A stretch of DNA of 20,708 nt from an uncultured Clostridia bacterium (lineage in GTDB: Bacteria > Bacillota > Clostridia > Christensenellales > CAG-314), in contig CAKRAM010000052.1 in NCBI GenBank assembly GCA_934294965.1, forward strand, positions 1-20,708, read 5' to 3'. Positions within the stretch are counted from its first letter, which is position 1. The number at the start of each line of letters is the position of its first letter. Both the position numbers and the translations under genes were made by a program. Positions 1 through 6,916 of this stretch are shown in pieces. Below the pieces are notes generated by a model. That model saw only the letters and a program-made list of their open reading frames with translations, did no database searches and was not told the origin of the DNA.

Positions 1-135
1 ATTTAATATATCGCACAACATCGTTTCTTCCGATTTTATTATTTGAACAAGCACAACGCCGGCAACCATAAAAAAACAAAAGCAATCCATACAACATACT
101 GAAACCGCCTTTGGTGGCCCGAGGGATGTTTCGAC
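1..135. repeat. Long direct repeat, copy 1
   Basis: This copy aligns almost without gaps to 174-312 over about 137 bp, with scattered substitutions and a few small indels. Shared blocks include TCGCACAACATCGTTTCTTC, ATTTTATTATTTGAACAAGC and GGCCCGAGGGATGTTTCGAC. Copy 1 begins at the window edge, so its true left end is unknown. Just past its right end the minus strand reads GTCATCCTGAGCTTGTCGAA, which resembles a motif I recall from dispersed intergenic repeats in gut Clostridia; that link is inference. Confidence 0.85.
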
Positions 136-173
136 AAGCTCAGGATGACATATCCGTACAGCAATTGCTTATT

Positions 174-312
174 ATTTAGCATATCGCACAACATCGTTTC
201 TTCCCATTTTATTATTTGAACAAGCACAACAATGCCGTCAACCATAAAAAAACAAAAGCAATGCATACGAACATGTTGAAAACGCCTTTGGTGGCCCGAG
301 GGATGTTTCGAC
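174..312. repeat. Long direct repeat, copy 2
   Basis: This is the second copy of the element at 1-135, offset by 173 bp. It ends with the same GGGATGTTTCGAC block and then diverges, lacking the GTCATCCTGAGC-like extension next to copy 1. A minus-strand reading frame (39-395) crosses both copies and so shows an internal protein repeat, but it has no ribosome binding site and no recognisable domain. I treat the stretch as non-coding repeat DNA. Nothing else was recognised in 313-456. Confidence 0.85.
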
Positions 313-456
313 TGCTCTTCTTTCCGCTCAAAATAACAAAACGGAAACCGATTGTGGCAGTACTTAATCGACAAAAACGTCAATGCAAATGACATGACGA
401 CATCAATAGACGCATATACAAATTGAAACTAAAATTCATCAAACGAACTTTTTGCA

Positions 457-477
457 ACAAAAAACCGCAAGGCGGTT
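457..477 (-). terminator. Rho-independent terminator of the ispDF operon
   Basis: On the minus strand AACCGC, a CTT loop and GCGGTT form a 6-bp GC-rich hairpin that runs straight into a T-tract. It begins 2 nt after the ispDF stop codon, exactly where the long minus-strand operon should end. Confidence 0.85.
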
Positions 478-479
478 AG

Positions 480-1538
480 TTACCTTACGGATTTTAGAAG
501 TGCTATTGCTTGGACGGCGATTCCGTCGCCATTACCCAGCATGCCGAGTTTTTCGGTTGTTGTTGCCGAAAGGTTTACGCAATCGGCGGTTATGCCCAGC
601 ACCGTTGCAATGTTTGCTGCCATTTGCGGCAAATACGGCGCCATTTTGGGCTGCTGGCAAACGATGACTGCCGAAACGTTTACCGCCTCGAAGCCGCTTT
701 CCTTTACCGCCGAAACACAATCGGCAAGCAATTTTATGCTGTCCGCGCCCAAATATTTGTTGTCCGTCGGAGGAAAACGATGACCGATGTCGTCGTTGCC
801 CGAAGCCGACAAAATTGCGTCGCAGACGGCGTGACAAAGAACGTCCGCATCGCTATGTCCCACAAGTTTTTTGCCAAACGGAATATGCACGCCGCCGATG
901 ATGACTTCGTTGCCCTCGCCGAAAGCGTGAACGTCGTCGCCGCAGCCGACTTTATACCGAGGCAAATCGCCGAAGTTGGTGATTTTGACGTTGTTTGGAG
1001 TGCCTTTACAAAGATGCACCGAGCCGTGGCAAGCGTAGTACAGCGTGCTTTCGTCAGTAAACGCACCGTTTTGGCTTTCCACTGCCGATTTTAGCTTGGC
1101 AAAATCGAAAACTTGGGGCGTTTGAACGCATACGTAGTCGCTTCTGTCCGCGATTTTAAGTTCGCCTGCATGAACGTTCCAAACCGTGTCGGTTACCGGA
1201 ACAAACGGAACAGCACTGCCGAAATGACTTGCTTCGTCGAACAAATACATTACAAAATCTCGGCTTACGAACGGCCTTGCGGCATCGTGAACGGCAACCA
1301 GCGTGCAGTTTTTGTCCACCGCAGCCAGTCCGTTTTTGACCGACTGAAAGCGAGTTTCGCCTGCCGGAGCAAAGGTCGTGCCGGGAACAACTTCCCCCAC
1401 CACAACCACTTGGTCGCAAACGGGCAAAAACACTTCCACCGAGCGGCTCAGAACCGTTCTGCCCAAAATTTGCTCGGAAAGTTTCTCTTTTCCGTACCGA
1501 ACGGACTTGCCGCCGGCAACGATGACCGCGCTCCTCAT
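480..1538 (-). CDS. ispDF: Bifunctional IspD/IspF, MEP isoprenoid pathway
   Basis: The 352-residue fusion catalyses two steps of the MEP pathway: CTP-dependent cytidylylation of 2-C-methyl-D-erythritol 4-phosphate (IspD), and cyclisation to 2-C-methyl-D-erythritol 2,4-cyclodiphosphate (IspF). The IspD half (about 1-190) has a glycine-rich nucleotide loop VAGGKSVRYGKEK, whose R14 and K19 probably match the catalytic Arg and Lys, and VHDAARP near residue 84. The loop looks about two residues shorter than in E. coli. The IspF half starts near 194 with GCGDDVHAFG, supplying the metal ligands D202 and H204, followed by GHSDAD with H228 and the C-terminal ATTTEKLG. The start is ATG 1538, although the frame stays open upstream, because IspD homology begins there and ATGA overlaps the rqcP stop. 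It is the last gene of the operon. Confidence 0.95.
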   Translation of the reverse strand: MRSAVIVAGGKSVRYGKEKLSEQILGRTVLSRSVEVFLPVCDQVVVVGEVVPGTTFAPAGETRFQSVKNGLAAVDKNCTLVAVHDAARPFVSRDFVMYLFDEASHFGSAVPFVPVTDTVWNVHAGELKIADRSDYVCVQTPQVFDFAKLKSAVESQNGAFTDESTLYYACHGSVHLCKGTPNNVKITNFGDLPRYKVGCGDDVHAFGEGNEVIIGGVHIPFGKKLVGHSDADVLCHAVCDAILSASGNDDIGHRFPPTDNKYLGADSIKLLADCVSAVKESGFEAVNVSAVIVCQQPKMAPYLPQMAANIATVLGITADCVNLSATTTEKLGMLGNGDGIAVQAIALLKSVR

Positions 1539-1783
1539 AGTTCGGTGACGATTTCGTACATATCCGCCGCCTCGTCCTTTTTGACGGTTTCTTTGAGCAT
1601 CTTTACGCGAAAAGTGAGAGCCGCACTTGCAAAACGCACGCAAACCAAATCACCGACTTTAAGTTGGCAAGAGGGTTTTGCGGCGCGCCCGTTGACTTCC
1701 ACTTTGCCGCCGTCGCACGCTTCTTGCGCAACGGTGCGGCGTTTGAGTATTCGCGATACTTTTAGAAATTTGTCCAATCTCAT
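1535..1783 (-). CDS. rqcP: RqcP-type S4 RNA-binding protein
   Basis: An 82-residue protein that is mostly one S4 RNA-binding domain. It begins MRLDKFLKVSRILKRRT and continues with the typical GGKVEVNGRAAKPS and KVGDLVCVRF segments. This pattern matches the Bacillota RqcP (YabO) family, which acts with RqcH on stalled 60S-like 50S subunits to add alanine tails to unfinished peptides. It is slightly shorter than, or close to, the usual 80-90 residues. It overlaps both neighbours by 4 nt (ATGA), with recR upstream and ispDF downstream, which suggests translational coupling. RqcH is not in the window. The function is inferred from the family and size; other small S4 proteins such as Hsp15 are related alternatives. 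Confidence 0.88.
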   Translation of the reverse strand: MRLDKFLKVSRILKRRTVAQEACDGGKVEVNGRAAKPSCQLKVGDLVCVRFASAALTFRVKMLKETVKKDEAADMYEIVTEL

Positions 1784-2367
1784 ATTTCTTTTCGATTTAT
1801 AAACGCCCGCGAAAGGGTAACTTCGTCGGCGTACTGCAATTCGCTACCGATGGATATGCCCTGCGCCAAGCGCGTAACTTTTACGCCCATTTGTTTTACA
1901 AATCTTGCAATGTAGGTTGCGGTTGCTTCGCCCTCGGCAGAGGTATCCGTAGCCAAAATGACTTCGCTAACACTGCCGGTTAGGCGTTTGAACAGTTCGG
2001 CAATGCGAATGTCATCTCGCCCTATGCCTTTAAGCGGATTCAGCACTCCGCCCAAAACGTGGTAGACGCCCTTGTATTCGCCAAGCCGCTCCACAGCCAA
2101 GACATCCTTGGCCTCCTGCACGACGCAAATGATAGAACTATCCCGCGTTTTGCACAGGTGGCAGGGATCTTCGTCGGTGTAGTTGCCGCAGATAGAACAC
2201 ACTTTTACGTTGCGTTTGGCGGCAAGGATGGCGTCGGCAAAGTTTTGCGCCTGTTCGTCGGTGAGCGAAAGCACTTTTAGCGCGTATCTTTGCGCCGTTT
2301 TGGAGCCTACGCCCGGGAGTAAGGAAAACTGCCTGATGAGTTTTTCGATAGGTTCGATATATCCCAT
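1780..2367 (-). CDS. recR: Recombination mediator RecR
   Basis: A 195-residue protein close to the usual length of about 198. RecR works with RecO and/or RecF to load RecA onto SSB-coated single-stranded DNA. The N-terminal helix-hairpin-helix contains LPGVGSKTAQR (17-27). A four-cysteine zinc motif uses C57, C60, C69 and C72. The Toprim domain runs from about 80 to 173, with VVQEAKDVLAVER, then TDTSAEGEATATYIAR, then QGISIGSEL. The ATG lies 1 nt after the ybaB stop, in the conserved dnaX-ybaB-recR order. The end overlaps rqcP by 4 nt. Its ribosome binding site is weak (AAAGGA, about 10 nt upstream), so translation may depend on coupling to ybaB. Confidence 0.97.
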   Translation of the reverse strand: MGYIEPIEKLIRQFSLLPGVGSKTAQRYALKVLSLTDEQAQNFADAILAAKRNVKVCSICGNYTDEDPCHLCKTRDSSIICVVQEAKDVLAVERLGEYKGVYHVLGGVLNPLKGIGRDDIRIAELFKRLTGSVSEVILATDTSAEGEATATYIARFVKQMGVKVTRLAQGISIGSELQYADEVTLSRAFINRKEI

Positions 2368-2368
2368 T

Positions 2369-2716
2369 TTACAGCAGTCCTTTCATTGCGGCGAAGGGAG
2401 CCATAACCTTGTCTTCTTCGGCTTGCGCCTTTTGATAGGCATCGTTTACGGCTGCCATGATGAGGTCTTCCAGCATTTCCACGTCGTCCGGATCGCATGC
2501 TTCCGGTTTGACGGAAACGGACAACACCGTCTTTTTGCCGTTGACGGTAACTTGCACCATTCCGCCCGAAGCCGAACCGACTATTTCCGTTTCTTCCAAT
2601 TGTTGTTGCGCTTCGGCAAGTTTTTGTTGCATTTGTTGCGCTTGCTTCATCAAGTTTTGCATTCCGCCGCCGCCAAAGCCACCGCCTGCGCCGTTATATC
2701 CGTATTTGTTTCCCAT
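2369..2716 (-). CDS. ybaB: YbaB/EbfC nucleoid-associated protein
   Basis: A 115-residue YbaB/EbfC family protein, a small dimeric DNA-binding protein of unclear cellular role that is almost always encoded between dnaX and recR. After a glycine-rich N-terminus (GAGGGFGGGGMQNLMKQAQQ) comes a Gln-rich coiled-coil helix (about 20-43). The core follows, with GSASGGMVQVTVNG and the conserved DPDDVEMLEDLIMAAVNDA. The glycine-rich leader is longer than in many homologues. The ribosome binding site AAGGAGAGT at 2725-2733 overlaps the dnaX stop codon and supports the ATG at 2716. Confidence 0.95.
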   Translation of the reverse strand: MGNKYGYNGAGGGFGGGGMQNLMKQAQQMQQKLAEAQQQLEETEIVGSASGGMVQVTVNGKKTVLSVSVKPEACDPDDVEMLEDLIMAAVNDAYQKAQAEEDKVMAPFAAMKGLL

Positions 2717-2731
2717 TTTTATTTACTCTCC

Positions 2732-4219
2732 TTATTCGAATTTTACGTCTGTTCCCAGTTGTTTGAGTTTGTTATCCACGCTATGCTGACTGTCTTCTTC
2801 CACAAGTTTGAATACTACGCTTCGGCTCGTTACTTTGCCGATAAGCGCTATCAGTTGTTTTTTGAATTGCATTTCGATGAGCAAATGCGCGCCCTTGCGG
2901 CACAACACCACAAAATTGCCTTCGGCATCCAACTCCACCGAAACGTCCTTCCACACGCCCGACAAAAGCGGCTCGTTTTGCGTTTCCAACTGCACTTTTA
3001 CGCCCCGCCAAATGGATTGAGCGTTGGTTTGGTCCACAACAAGCAGTTTGGCTTGGTCGGCAAGAAGGTTATGAGGTTGTTGCTCCAGCCTTGTGAGCCT
3101 GCGGTTAAGCCCGTCGTAGTCCACCTCGCCCGAGGAAGATGCGATTTTAAGTTCCGCCGCTTGGAACAAAATTACCGGAGAAAGCGCGTATCTTAGTTGT
3201 GTTTCCAATGCAACCAACGTTTCGATTGCGTAAATAAGTTTTGCCGCAGTGACGCTTTCCGCTTGCTTTTGAAGTTTTTCGTATTCGTCCTGAGGAATCC
3301 CCAGCATTTGACGAGCGGTTGAACACTCTTTTACCGTAAGCACATCCCTAAAATGCAAGGACAAATCCTTGGAGAGGCGCGCTACGTCCTTGCCGTCCTT
3401 GACCAGTTGGTCGGTTACGGTGAGTATTGCCGACGCGTCGTTGCCGAGAACGGCATCGGCAAGTTTGAAAATGCCTTCGGACGAGGACACGCCCAAAACG
3501 TCCATAACCTGCTTGTAGGTAAGTTCGTCGCCGTCCAAAGCAAAGCACCTGTCGGCAATGGAAACGGCGTCACGCACACTGCCTTCGCCTGCGCGAGCGA
3601 TTGCCAAAACAGCCTCCGCCGAATACTTTTTGCCTTCGGCATCGTAGATTTTTTTGATATGTTCGGCAAGCGTTGCGGTAGGCACAAGTTTGAAATCGAA
3701 ACGCATACATCTTGACAAAATGGTTGCAGGTATTTTGTGTACTTCGGTTGTACACAAAATGAACACGGCGTGTTCCGGAGGTTCTTCCAGCGTTTTTAGG
3801 AGCGCGTTGAATGCCCCCTGCGAAAGCATGTGAACTTCGTCGATGATATATACTTTGTACCTGCCGTTTACCGGGGGATACTGAACTTTTTCGCGAATGT
3901 CGCGCGCGTAGTCCACACCGTTGTTGGACGCGGCGTCCATTTCGATTACGTCCATGTTGGAGCCTGCCGACAAACTGCAAACCGAGCATTTTCCGCAAGG
4001 ATTTCCGCCGTTATTTGCCGCCTCGGTGCAGTTTATCGCGCGGGCAAATATTTTTGCCGTGGACGTTTTGCCCGTTCCTCGCGTGCCTGTGAACAAATAC
4101 GCGTGGGAAACCTTGTTTTTGATTATTTGGTTTTTGAGCGTGGTTATCACGTTATCCTGCCCGATAACCTCGTCGAACGTTTGCGGACGATACTTTCGAT
4201 ACAATGCCACGTAGTTCAT
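2732..4219 (-). CDS. dnaX: DNA polymerase III subunit gamma/tau
   Basis: A 495-residue clamp-loader ATPase that loads the beta sliding clamp and links polymerases in the replisome. It begins with the family signature YRKYRPQTFDEVIGQ. Walker A is GTRGTGKT (45-52). A zinc-binding cysteine set C64, C75, C78, C81 follows. Walker B with DEVH lies at 127-130, then LEEPPEH and sensor/arginine-finger segments LCTTE and ILSRC (to 171). The tau-like C-terminal part is poorly conserved and somewhat short, since Bacillus DnaX is about 560 residues. The ATG is supported by AAGGAG at 4226-4231. The sigma factor gene ends 3 nt upstream. I did not look for a programmed frameshift site that would yield a shorter gamma form. 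Confidence 0.97.
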   Translation of the reverse strand: MNYVALYRKYRPQTFDEVIGQDNVITTLKNQIIKNKVSHAYLFTGTRGTGKTSTAKIFARAINCTEAANNGGNPCGKCSVCSLSAGSNMDVIEMDAASNNGVDYARDIREKVQYPPVNGRYKVYIIDEVHMLSQGAFNALLKTLEEPPEHAVFILCTTEVHKIPATILSRCMRFDFKLVPTATLAEHIKKIYDAEGKKYSAEAVLAIARAGEGSVRDAVSIADRCFALDGDELTYKQVMDVLGVSSSEGIFKLADAVLGNDASAILTVTDQLVKDGKDVARLSKDLSLHFRDVLTVKECSTARQMLGIPQDEYEKLQKQAESVTAAKLIYAIETLVALETQLRYALSPVILFQAAELKIASSSGEVDYDGLNRRLTRLEQQPHNLLADQAKLLVVDQTNAQSIWRGVKVQLETQNEPLLSGVWKDVSVELDAEGNFVVLCRKGAHLLIEMQFKKQLIALIGKVTSRSVVFKLVEEDSQHSVDNKLKQLGTDVKFE

Positions 4220-4222
4220 TTG

Positions 4223-4768
4223 TCACTCCTTGATTTGCTGCAATTTTTTGCGAGCGCGCTGCAACGCACCGTCCACCGCTTTGTAACTTTTGCCGACTTT
4301 TGCCGAGATATCGTCGTAACTGTAGCCTTCGGCAAACAGCATAAGCACTTGTTTTTCGGTGTGCGTCAGTTGATTTTTGATTATTTCGTCGACTTTTTCG
4401 GCGTACTCCTTGTTGAGAAGGTTTTCCAAAGGATTGTCGCAGGAGGGAAGTTCGTCCTCCACAGAGGAAAGTTCGCAATAGCCGTACAGCGGCTTGTTTG
4501 TGTAGGACGCGTCGCGTTTGACGGCGTCCAAAATTTGCCGAGTTACGCACAACTTTATAAAGGACGCAAACGCACCCTTGTTGGCATCGTAACTTTGAAT
4601 GGCAAAGTACAACCCCATCATACCTTCCTGCAAAAGGTCGTCCTTATCGCCGCCGACGAGATAAAATTTGTTGGCTAGCGAGCGAATGAGCGGTTTGAAA
4701 TCGGCAACGATTGCCTCGATTGCGCGCTGATCGCCCTGCTTTGCCGCTTGAATATCTTCGGTTTTCAT
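4223..4768 (-). CDS. sigH: SigH-like RNA polymerase sigma factor
   Basis: A 181-residue sigma-70 family protein with regions 2 and 4 only. Region 2 (about 20-90) contains NKFYLVGGDKDDLLQEGMMG and SFIKLCVTRQILDAVK, very close to the Spo0H/SigH pattern. Region 4 (about 130-180) holds the HTH: LTHTEKQVLMLFAEGYSYDD then a recognition helix around KSYKAVDGALQRARKKL. The position immediately after mrnC-rlmB is also that of Bacillus sigH. In Bacillus SigH controls competence and early sporulation, but no sporulation gene is visible here, so its role in this organism is open. The gene starts directly after the rlmB stop codon, with no gap. Confidence 0.88.
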   Translation of the reverse strand: MKTEDIQAAKQGDQRAIEAIVADFKPLIRSLANKFYLVGGDKDDLLQEGMMGLYFAIQSYDANKGAFASFIKLCVTRQILDAVKRDASYTNKPLYGYCELSSVEDELPSCDNPLENLLNKEYAEKVDEIIKNQLTHTEKQVLMLFAEGYSYDDISAKVGKSYKAVDGALQRARKKLQQIKE

Positions 4769-5470
4769 TTAGCCCCTTTGACGAACGACTTCGTAGACGG
4801 CAATGCCGCACGCCACCGAAGCGTTTAGAGAATTGACTTTGCCGTTAAGTTTTAGCGAAACGACTCCGTCACACAGTTTTTCCGTAAGCGCGGAAACGCC
4901 GAAACCTTCACTGCCGATTACCAGCGCGACGCTTCCCGTGAGATTGGTTTTGGTTATTTCCTGCCCGTTCATATCGCAGGCGTACACCCAAACGCCGCTT
5001 TGTTGCAGTTGCTTTATCGCATTGTTGACGTTGGTTACGCGTGCGATTTTTACGTGGGATATTGCCCCTGCCGAGCAGCGAATGACCGTGTCCGTTACGC
5101 CGACTTGGCGTTGTTTTCCGATGATTATGCCGTCCACGCCGGCGCACTCGCAAACGCGGATTATGCTGCCGAAATTGTGGGGATCGCAAACGCCGTCCAA
5201 AATGACGACAAAGGGGGTATCCGACGACAATAAGATATCCTCAACCTCGCAGTAGTCAAAATCCACCACGTCGGCAACGTAGCCTTGGTGTTTGCCGCTT
5301 GGACTTTCCTTGTCCAACACGGTTTTATCCACGAAAGTCAACTTTACTCCCTGCTTTTTGGCAATGGAAACAATTTCCGACTGAGTGCCTTTCTGGCACA
5401 AGATGCAATTGACGGTAACTTCGTCACTTTTAAGCGCTTCCAAAACGCAATTTTTTCCTTCGATTTTCAA
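4769..5470 (-). CDS. rlmB: TrmH-family rRNA 2'-O-methyltransferase (RlmB-like)
   Basis: A 233-residue SPOUT-class methyltransferase that is expected to transfer a methyl group from S-adenosylmethionine to a ribose 2'-OH in 23S rRNA. The N-terminal substrate-binding domain covers about 1-75. The catalytic knot has motif 1 LDGVCDPHNFGSIIRVCECAG-type residues (91-111; N99 and R105 are the key residues), motif 2 LVIGSEGFG (183-191) and motif 3 SLNASVACGIAVYE (214-227). The start must be TTG at 5470, as there is no in-frame ATG near the N-terminus; GAGGAA at 5476-5481 supports it. The neighbours mrnC and sigH match the Bacillus arrangement, without a yacP gene between. The exact methylated nucleotide cannot be read from the sequence. 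Confidence 0.93.
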   Translation of the reverse strand: MKIEGKNCVLEALKSDEVTVNCILCQKGTQSEIVSIAKKQGVKLTFVDKTVLDKESPSGKHQGYVADVVDFDYCEVEDILLSSDTPFVVILDGVCDPHNFGSIIRVCECAGVDGIIIGKQRQVGVTDTVIRCSAGAISHVKIARVTNVNNAIKQLQQSGVWVYACDMNGQEITKTNLTGSVALVIGSEGFGVSALTEKLCDGVVSLKLNGKVNSLNASVACGIAVYEVVRQRG

Positions 5471-5472
5471 AA

Positions 5473-5889
5473 TTATTCCTCGCTGTTATTCGGCATTGGT
5501 TGCACCGAAAGAAGTTCTTCGATGCGGCCATAATTGCCGATTAAGTACAAGTAGCCTATCACCGCTTCCAGTCCGCTTGCCTTGCGGTAGTCCGAACCGG
5601 CGGCGTTTTTTGCTTTATGGTGGCTTTTGCCGTTTCTTGCCCGCATGAAAACGTCTTTTTCGTCCTCGGTAAGCAGGTTTTGCGCAAGCAAATGCTCGGC
5701 CAGGTCTGCTTGGGCGCGTGCGTTGACCGTTTGCGACGTAAGTTTGTGCAGTTCGCCCGCCTTAAAGTCGTGCTCGGTTGCCAACTTGGTGCGGACAATC
5801 AAACTTTGCACCGCATCGCCCACGTAGGCAAGCACAAGCCCGTTCAGGTTGCGCGCCTGCTTCGGCTCTATGGTATCAAACGGTTTCAT
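5473..5889 (-). CDS. mrnC: Mini-III ribonuclease
   Basis: A 138-residue RNase III-like nuclease lacking a double-stranded-RNA-binding domain. Mini-III trims 23S rRNA precursors in Bacillota, fitting its place beside rlmB. The catalytic-helix signature is AYVGDAVQSLIVR, with the acidic metal ligand in GDAV. The second signature is MRARNGKSHHKAKNAA, ending in GLEAVIGYLYLIGN, which carries the second acidic residue. ATG 5889 was chosen over a longer frame because homology begins there and AAGGAAG (5893-5899) precedes it. The gene overlaps the end of the GNAT gene by 14 nt, so the two are probably translationally coupled. Two bases separate its stop from the rlmB start. Confidence 0.94.
   Translation of the reverse strand: MKPFDTIEPKQARNLNGLVLAYVGDAVQSLIVRTKLATEHDFKAGELHKLTSQTVNARAQADLAEHLLAQNLLTEDEKDVFMRARNGKSHHKAKNAAGSDYRKASGLEAVIGYLYLIGNYGRIEELLSVQPMPNNSEE
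5476..5481 (-). promoter_or_regulatory. Ribosome binding site fixing the rlmB TTG start
   Basis: GAGGAA on the minus strand lies 5 nt before TTG 5470 and inside the end of mrnC. With no usable ATG in frame, it decides the start of rlmB. Confidence 0.7.
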
Positions 5890-6460
5890 CGTCTTCCTTG
5901 AACAACTTTTTGCCGTAGACCACCGCTCCGCCAATGTAGTCGATATCTTCAAATCCCAGTTTTTCGTAAAACGAACACGCCACTTTGTTTTTGAGCGAAC
6001 AAATGAGGTACATGCCTTCCACAAAAGATGCGGTAAGTTTTTCCGTAATGGCGGCAATAAGGTCCGTGCCTATGCCTTGGCGTTGGTACTCGGGCAAAAT
6101 GTCGATGTGAATGTGCGACGTATAGCCCTGTTTGGTGTAGCGGCTTTCGACTTTTTGCTGCGCAACCGCTTCGTAATAGGCGGAAGAATCCAATTTGCGT
6201 ACCAAAGGCAGGTAACTGCACTCGTTCATATCGCGGTACATATCCAAATTTGCCGAGCAAAGCACGTAGCCGACAGGAATATCGTCGTCATCAGCGGCAA
6301 CGAAACAAAACTCCGGCTCGTTATCCAAATAGTAGTCGCAATACAACGAACACAACAACGCGCGATTGACGGCGTTATCTTCGTCGGCAAGCCAAGAAGT
6401 GGCTACGCAAATATCCTGAATATATCTAAAATCTCTTTTGTTGTACGGACGAATGGTCAT
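5876..6460 (-). CDS. GNAT-family N-acetyltransferase
   Basis: A 194-residue GCN5-related acetyltransferase, expected to move an acetyl group from acetyl-CoA to an amine. The acetyl-CoA-binding motif A is HIDILPEYQRQGIGTDLI (117-134), with the pyrophosphate loop Q-R-Q-G-I-G. Near the C-terminus SFYEKLGF (163-170) is the usual GNAT motif B. The N-terminal third (MTIRPYNKRDFRYIQDICV) is also typical. The substrate is unknown. It is the first gene of the housekeeping operon, with AGGAGGT at 6465-6471 and a consensus promoter upstream. RimI-type ribosomal protein acetylation is possible given the neighbours, but the sequence shows no specific support for it. Confidence 0.9.
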   Translation of the reverse strand: MTIRPYNKRDFRYIQDICVATSWLADEDNAVNRALLCSLYCDYYLDNEPEFCFVAADDDDIPVGYVLCSANLDMYRDMNECSYLPLVRKLDSSAYYEAVAQQKVESRYTKQGYTSHIHIDILPEYQRQGIGTDLIAAITEKLTASFVEGMYLICSLKNKVACSFYEKLGFEDIDYIGGAVVYGKKLFKEDDETV

Positions 6461-6499
6461 AATTACCTCCTATCGGACACAAAAATCCACTATCGCTTT

Positions 6500-6528
6500 A
6501 TATTAACATATTATTATCGATATGTCAA
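6500..6528 (-). promoter_or_regulatory. Sigma-A-type promoter of the GNAT-ispDF operon
   Basis: On the minus strand TTGACA (6523-6528) and TAATAT (6500-6505) are separated by 17 bp. It lies 40 bp upstream of the GNAT start, whose ribosome binding site AGGAGGT is at 6465-6471. It is the only strong promoter I see for the nine-gene operon. Confidence 0.85.
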
Positions 6529-6845
6529 CGAGAACAATTGCACGCGCTTGTCGATTTGCACCGAGATTGCGACAAATTGCGACGCTCTTTCTATGCGACG
6601 ACGGGGATAGTTTTTGTTGGCAAGCGGGGGTTTACACACGAAAAAGGGATATGCGCGGATACAAAACCATATTTGAAAAAACACCTACGAGAAAAAACAA
6701 GACAAAGAGTTCAGGCAAAGGACGAAAACGCGGTTGGATAGCGGTTGAACATAAAACTACGTAAAGCCAAGTTGAGGTGGCGGTCACATTTGAACATACA
6801 AAGCGCGACAAACAACAAAAAGGGCAGCGAAAAACCAAAAACCCG
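6529..6845. other. Intergenic stretch between divergent promoters, no recognised feature
   Basis: About 317 bp separate the two divergent promoters. Short plus-strand frames starting at 6522 and 6538 give basic, low-complexity peptides with no ribosome binding site and no recognisable domain. No RNA gene or strong hairpin was seen. GCGACAAA recurs at 6569, 6805 and 6883, which may be chance. Confidence 0.5.
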
Positions 6846-6874
6846 TTGAAAAACAAACAAAAGCGTGATAAAAT
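6846..6874 (+). promoter_or_regulatory. Sigma-A-type promoter of the DUF2804 gene
   Basis: TTGAAA (6846-6851) and TAAAAT (6869-6874) are separated by 17 bp and lie 43 bp upstream of the ATG at 6917. The gene has its own ribosome binding site, AAAGGGAG at 6902-6909. Confidence 0.8.
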
Positions 6875-6882
6875 AGAAAAGA

Positions 6883-6897
6883 GCGACAAATAGTCGC
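6883..6897 (+). other. Small stem-loop in the DUF2804 leader
   Basis: GCGAC and GTCGC form a 5-bp stem with an AAATA loop, between the predicted transcription start and the ribosome binding site. It could stabilise the 5' end of the mRNA or serve as a short operator. Its small size leaves chance as a real possibility. Confidence 0.35.
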
Positions 6898-6916
6898 AAA
6901 CAAAGGGAGCGAAACG

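Noticed and set aside
39..395. Minus-strand 118-residue reading frame with an internal repeat
   Set aside because: It lies across the two copies of the direct repeat, has no ribosome binding site or recognisable domain, and its internal repeat is explained by the DNA repeat.
1539..1643. Longer N-terminus for IspDF
   Set aside because: The upstream residues are arginine-rich and unlike IspD, and overlap rqcP by over 100 bp; ATG 1538 with the ATGA overlap fits better.
6522..6764. Short basic plus-strand frames in the intergenic gap
   Set aside because: They start inside or next to the minus-strand promoter, lack ribosome binding sites and resemble no known protein.
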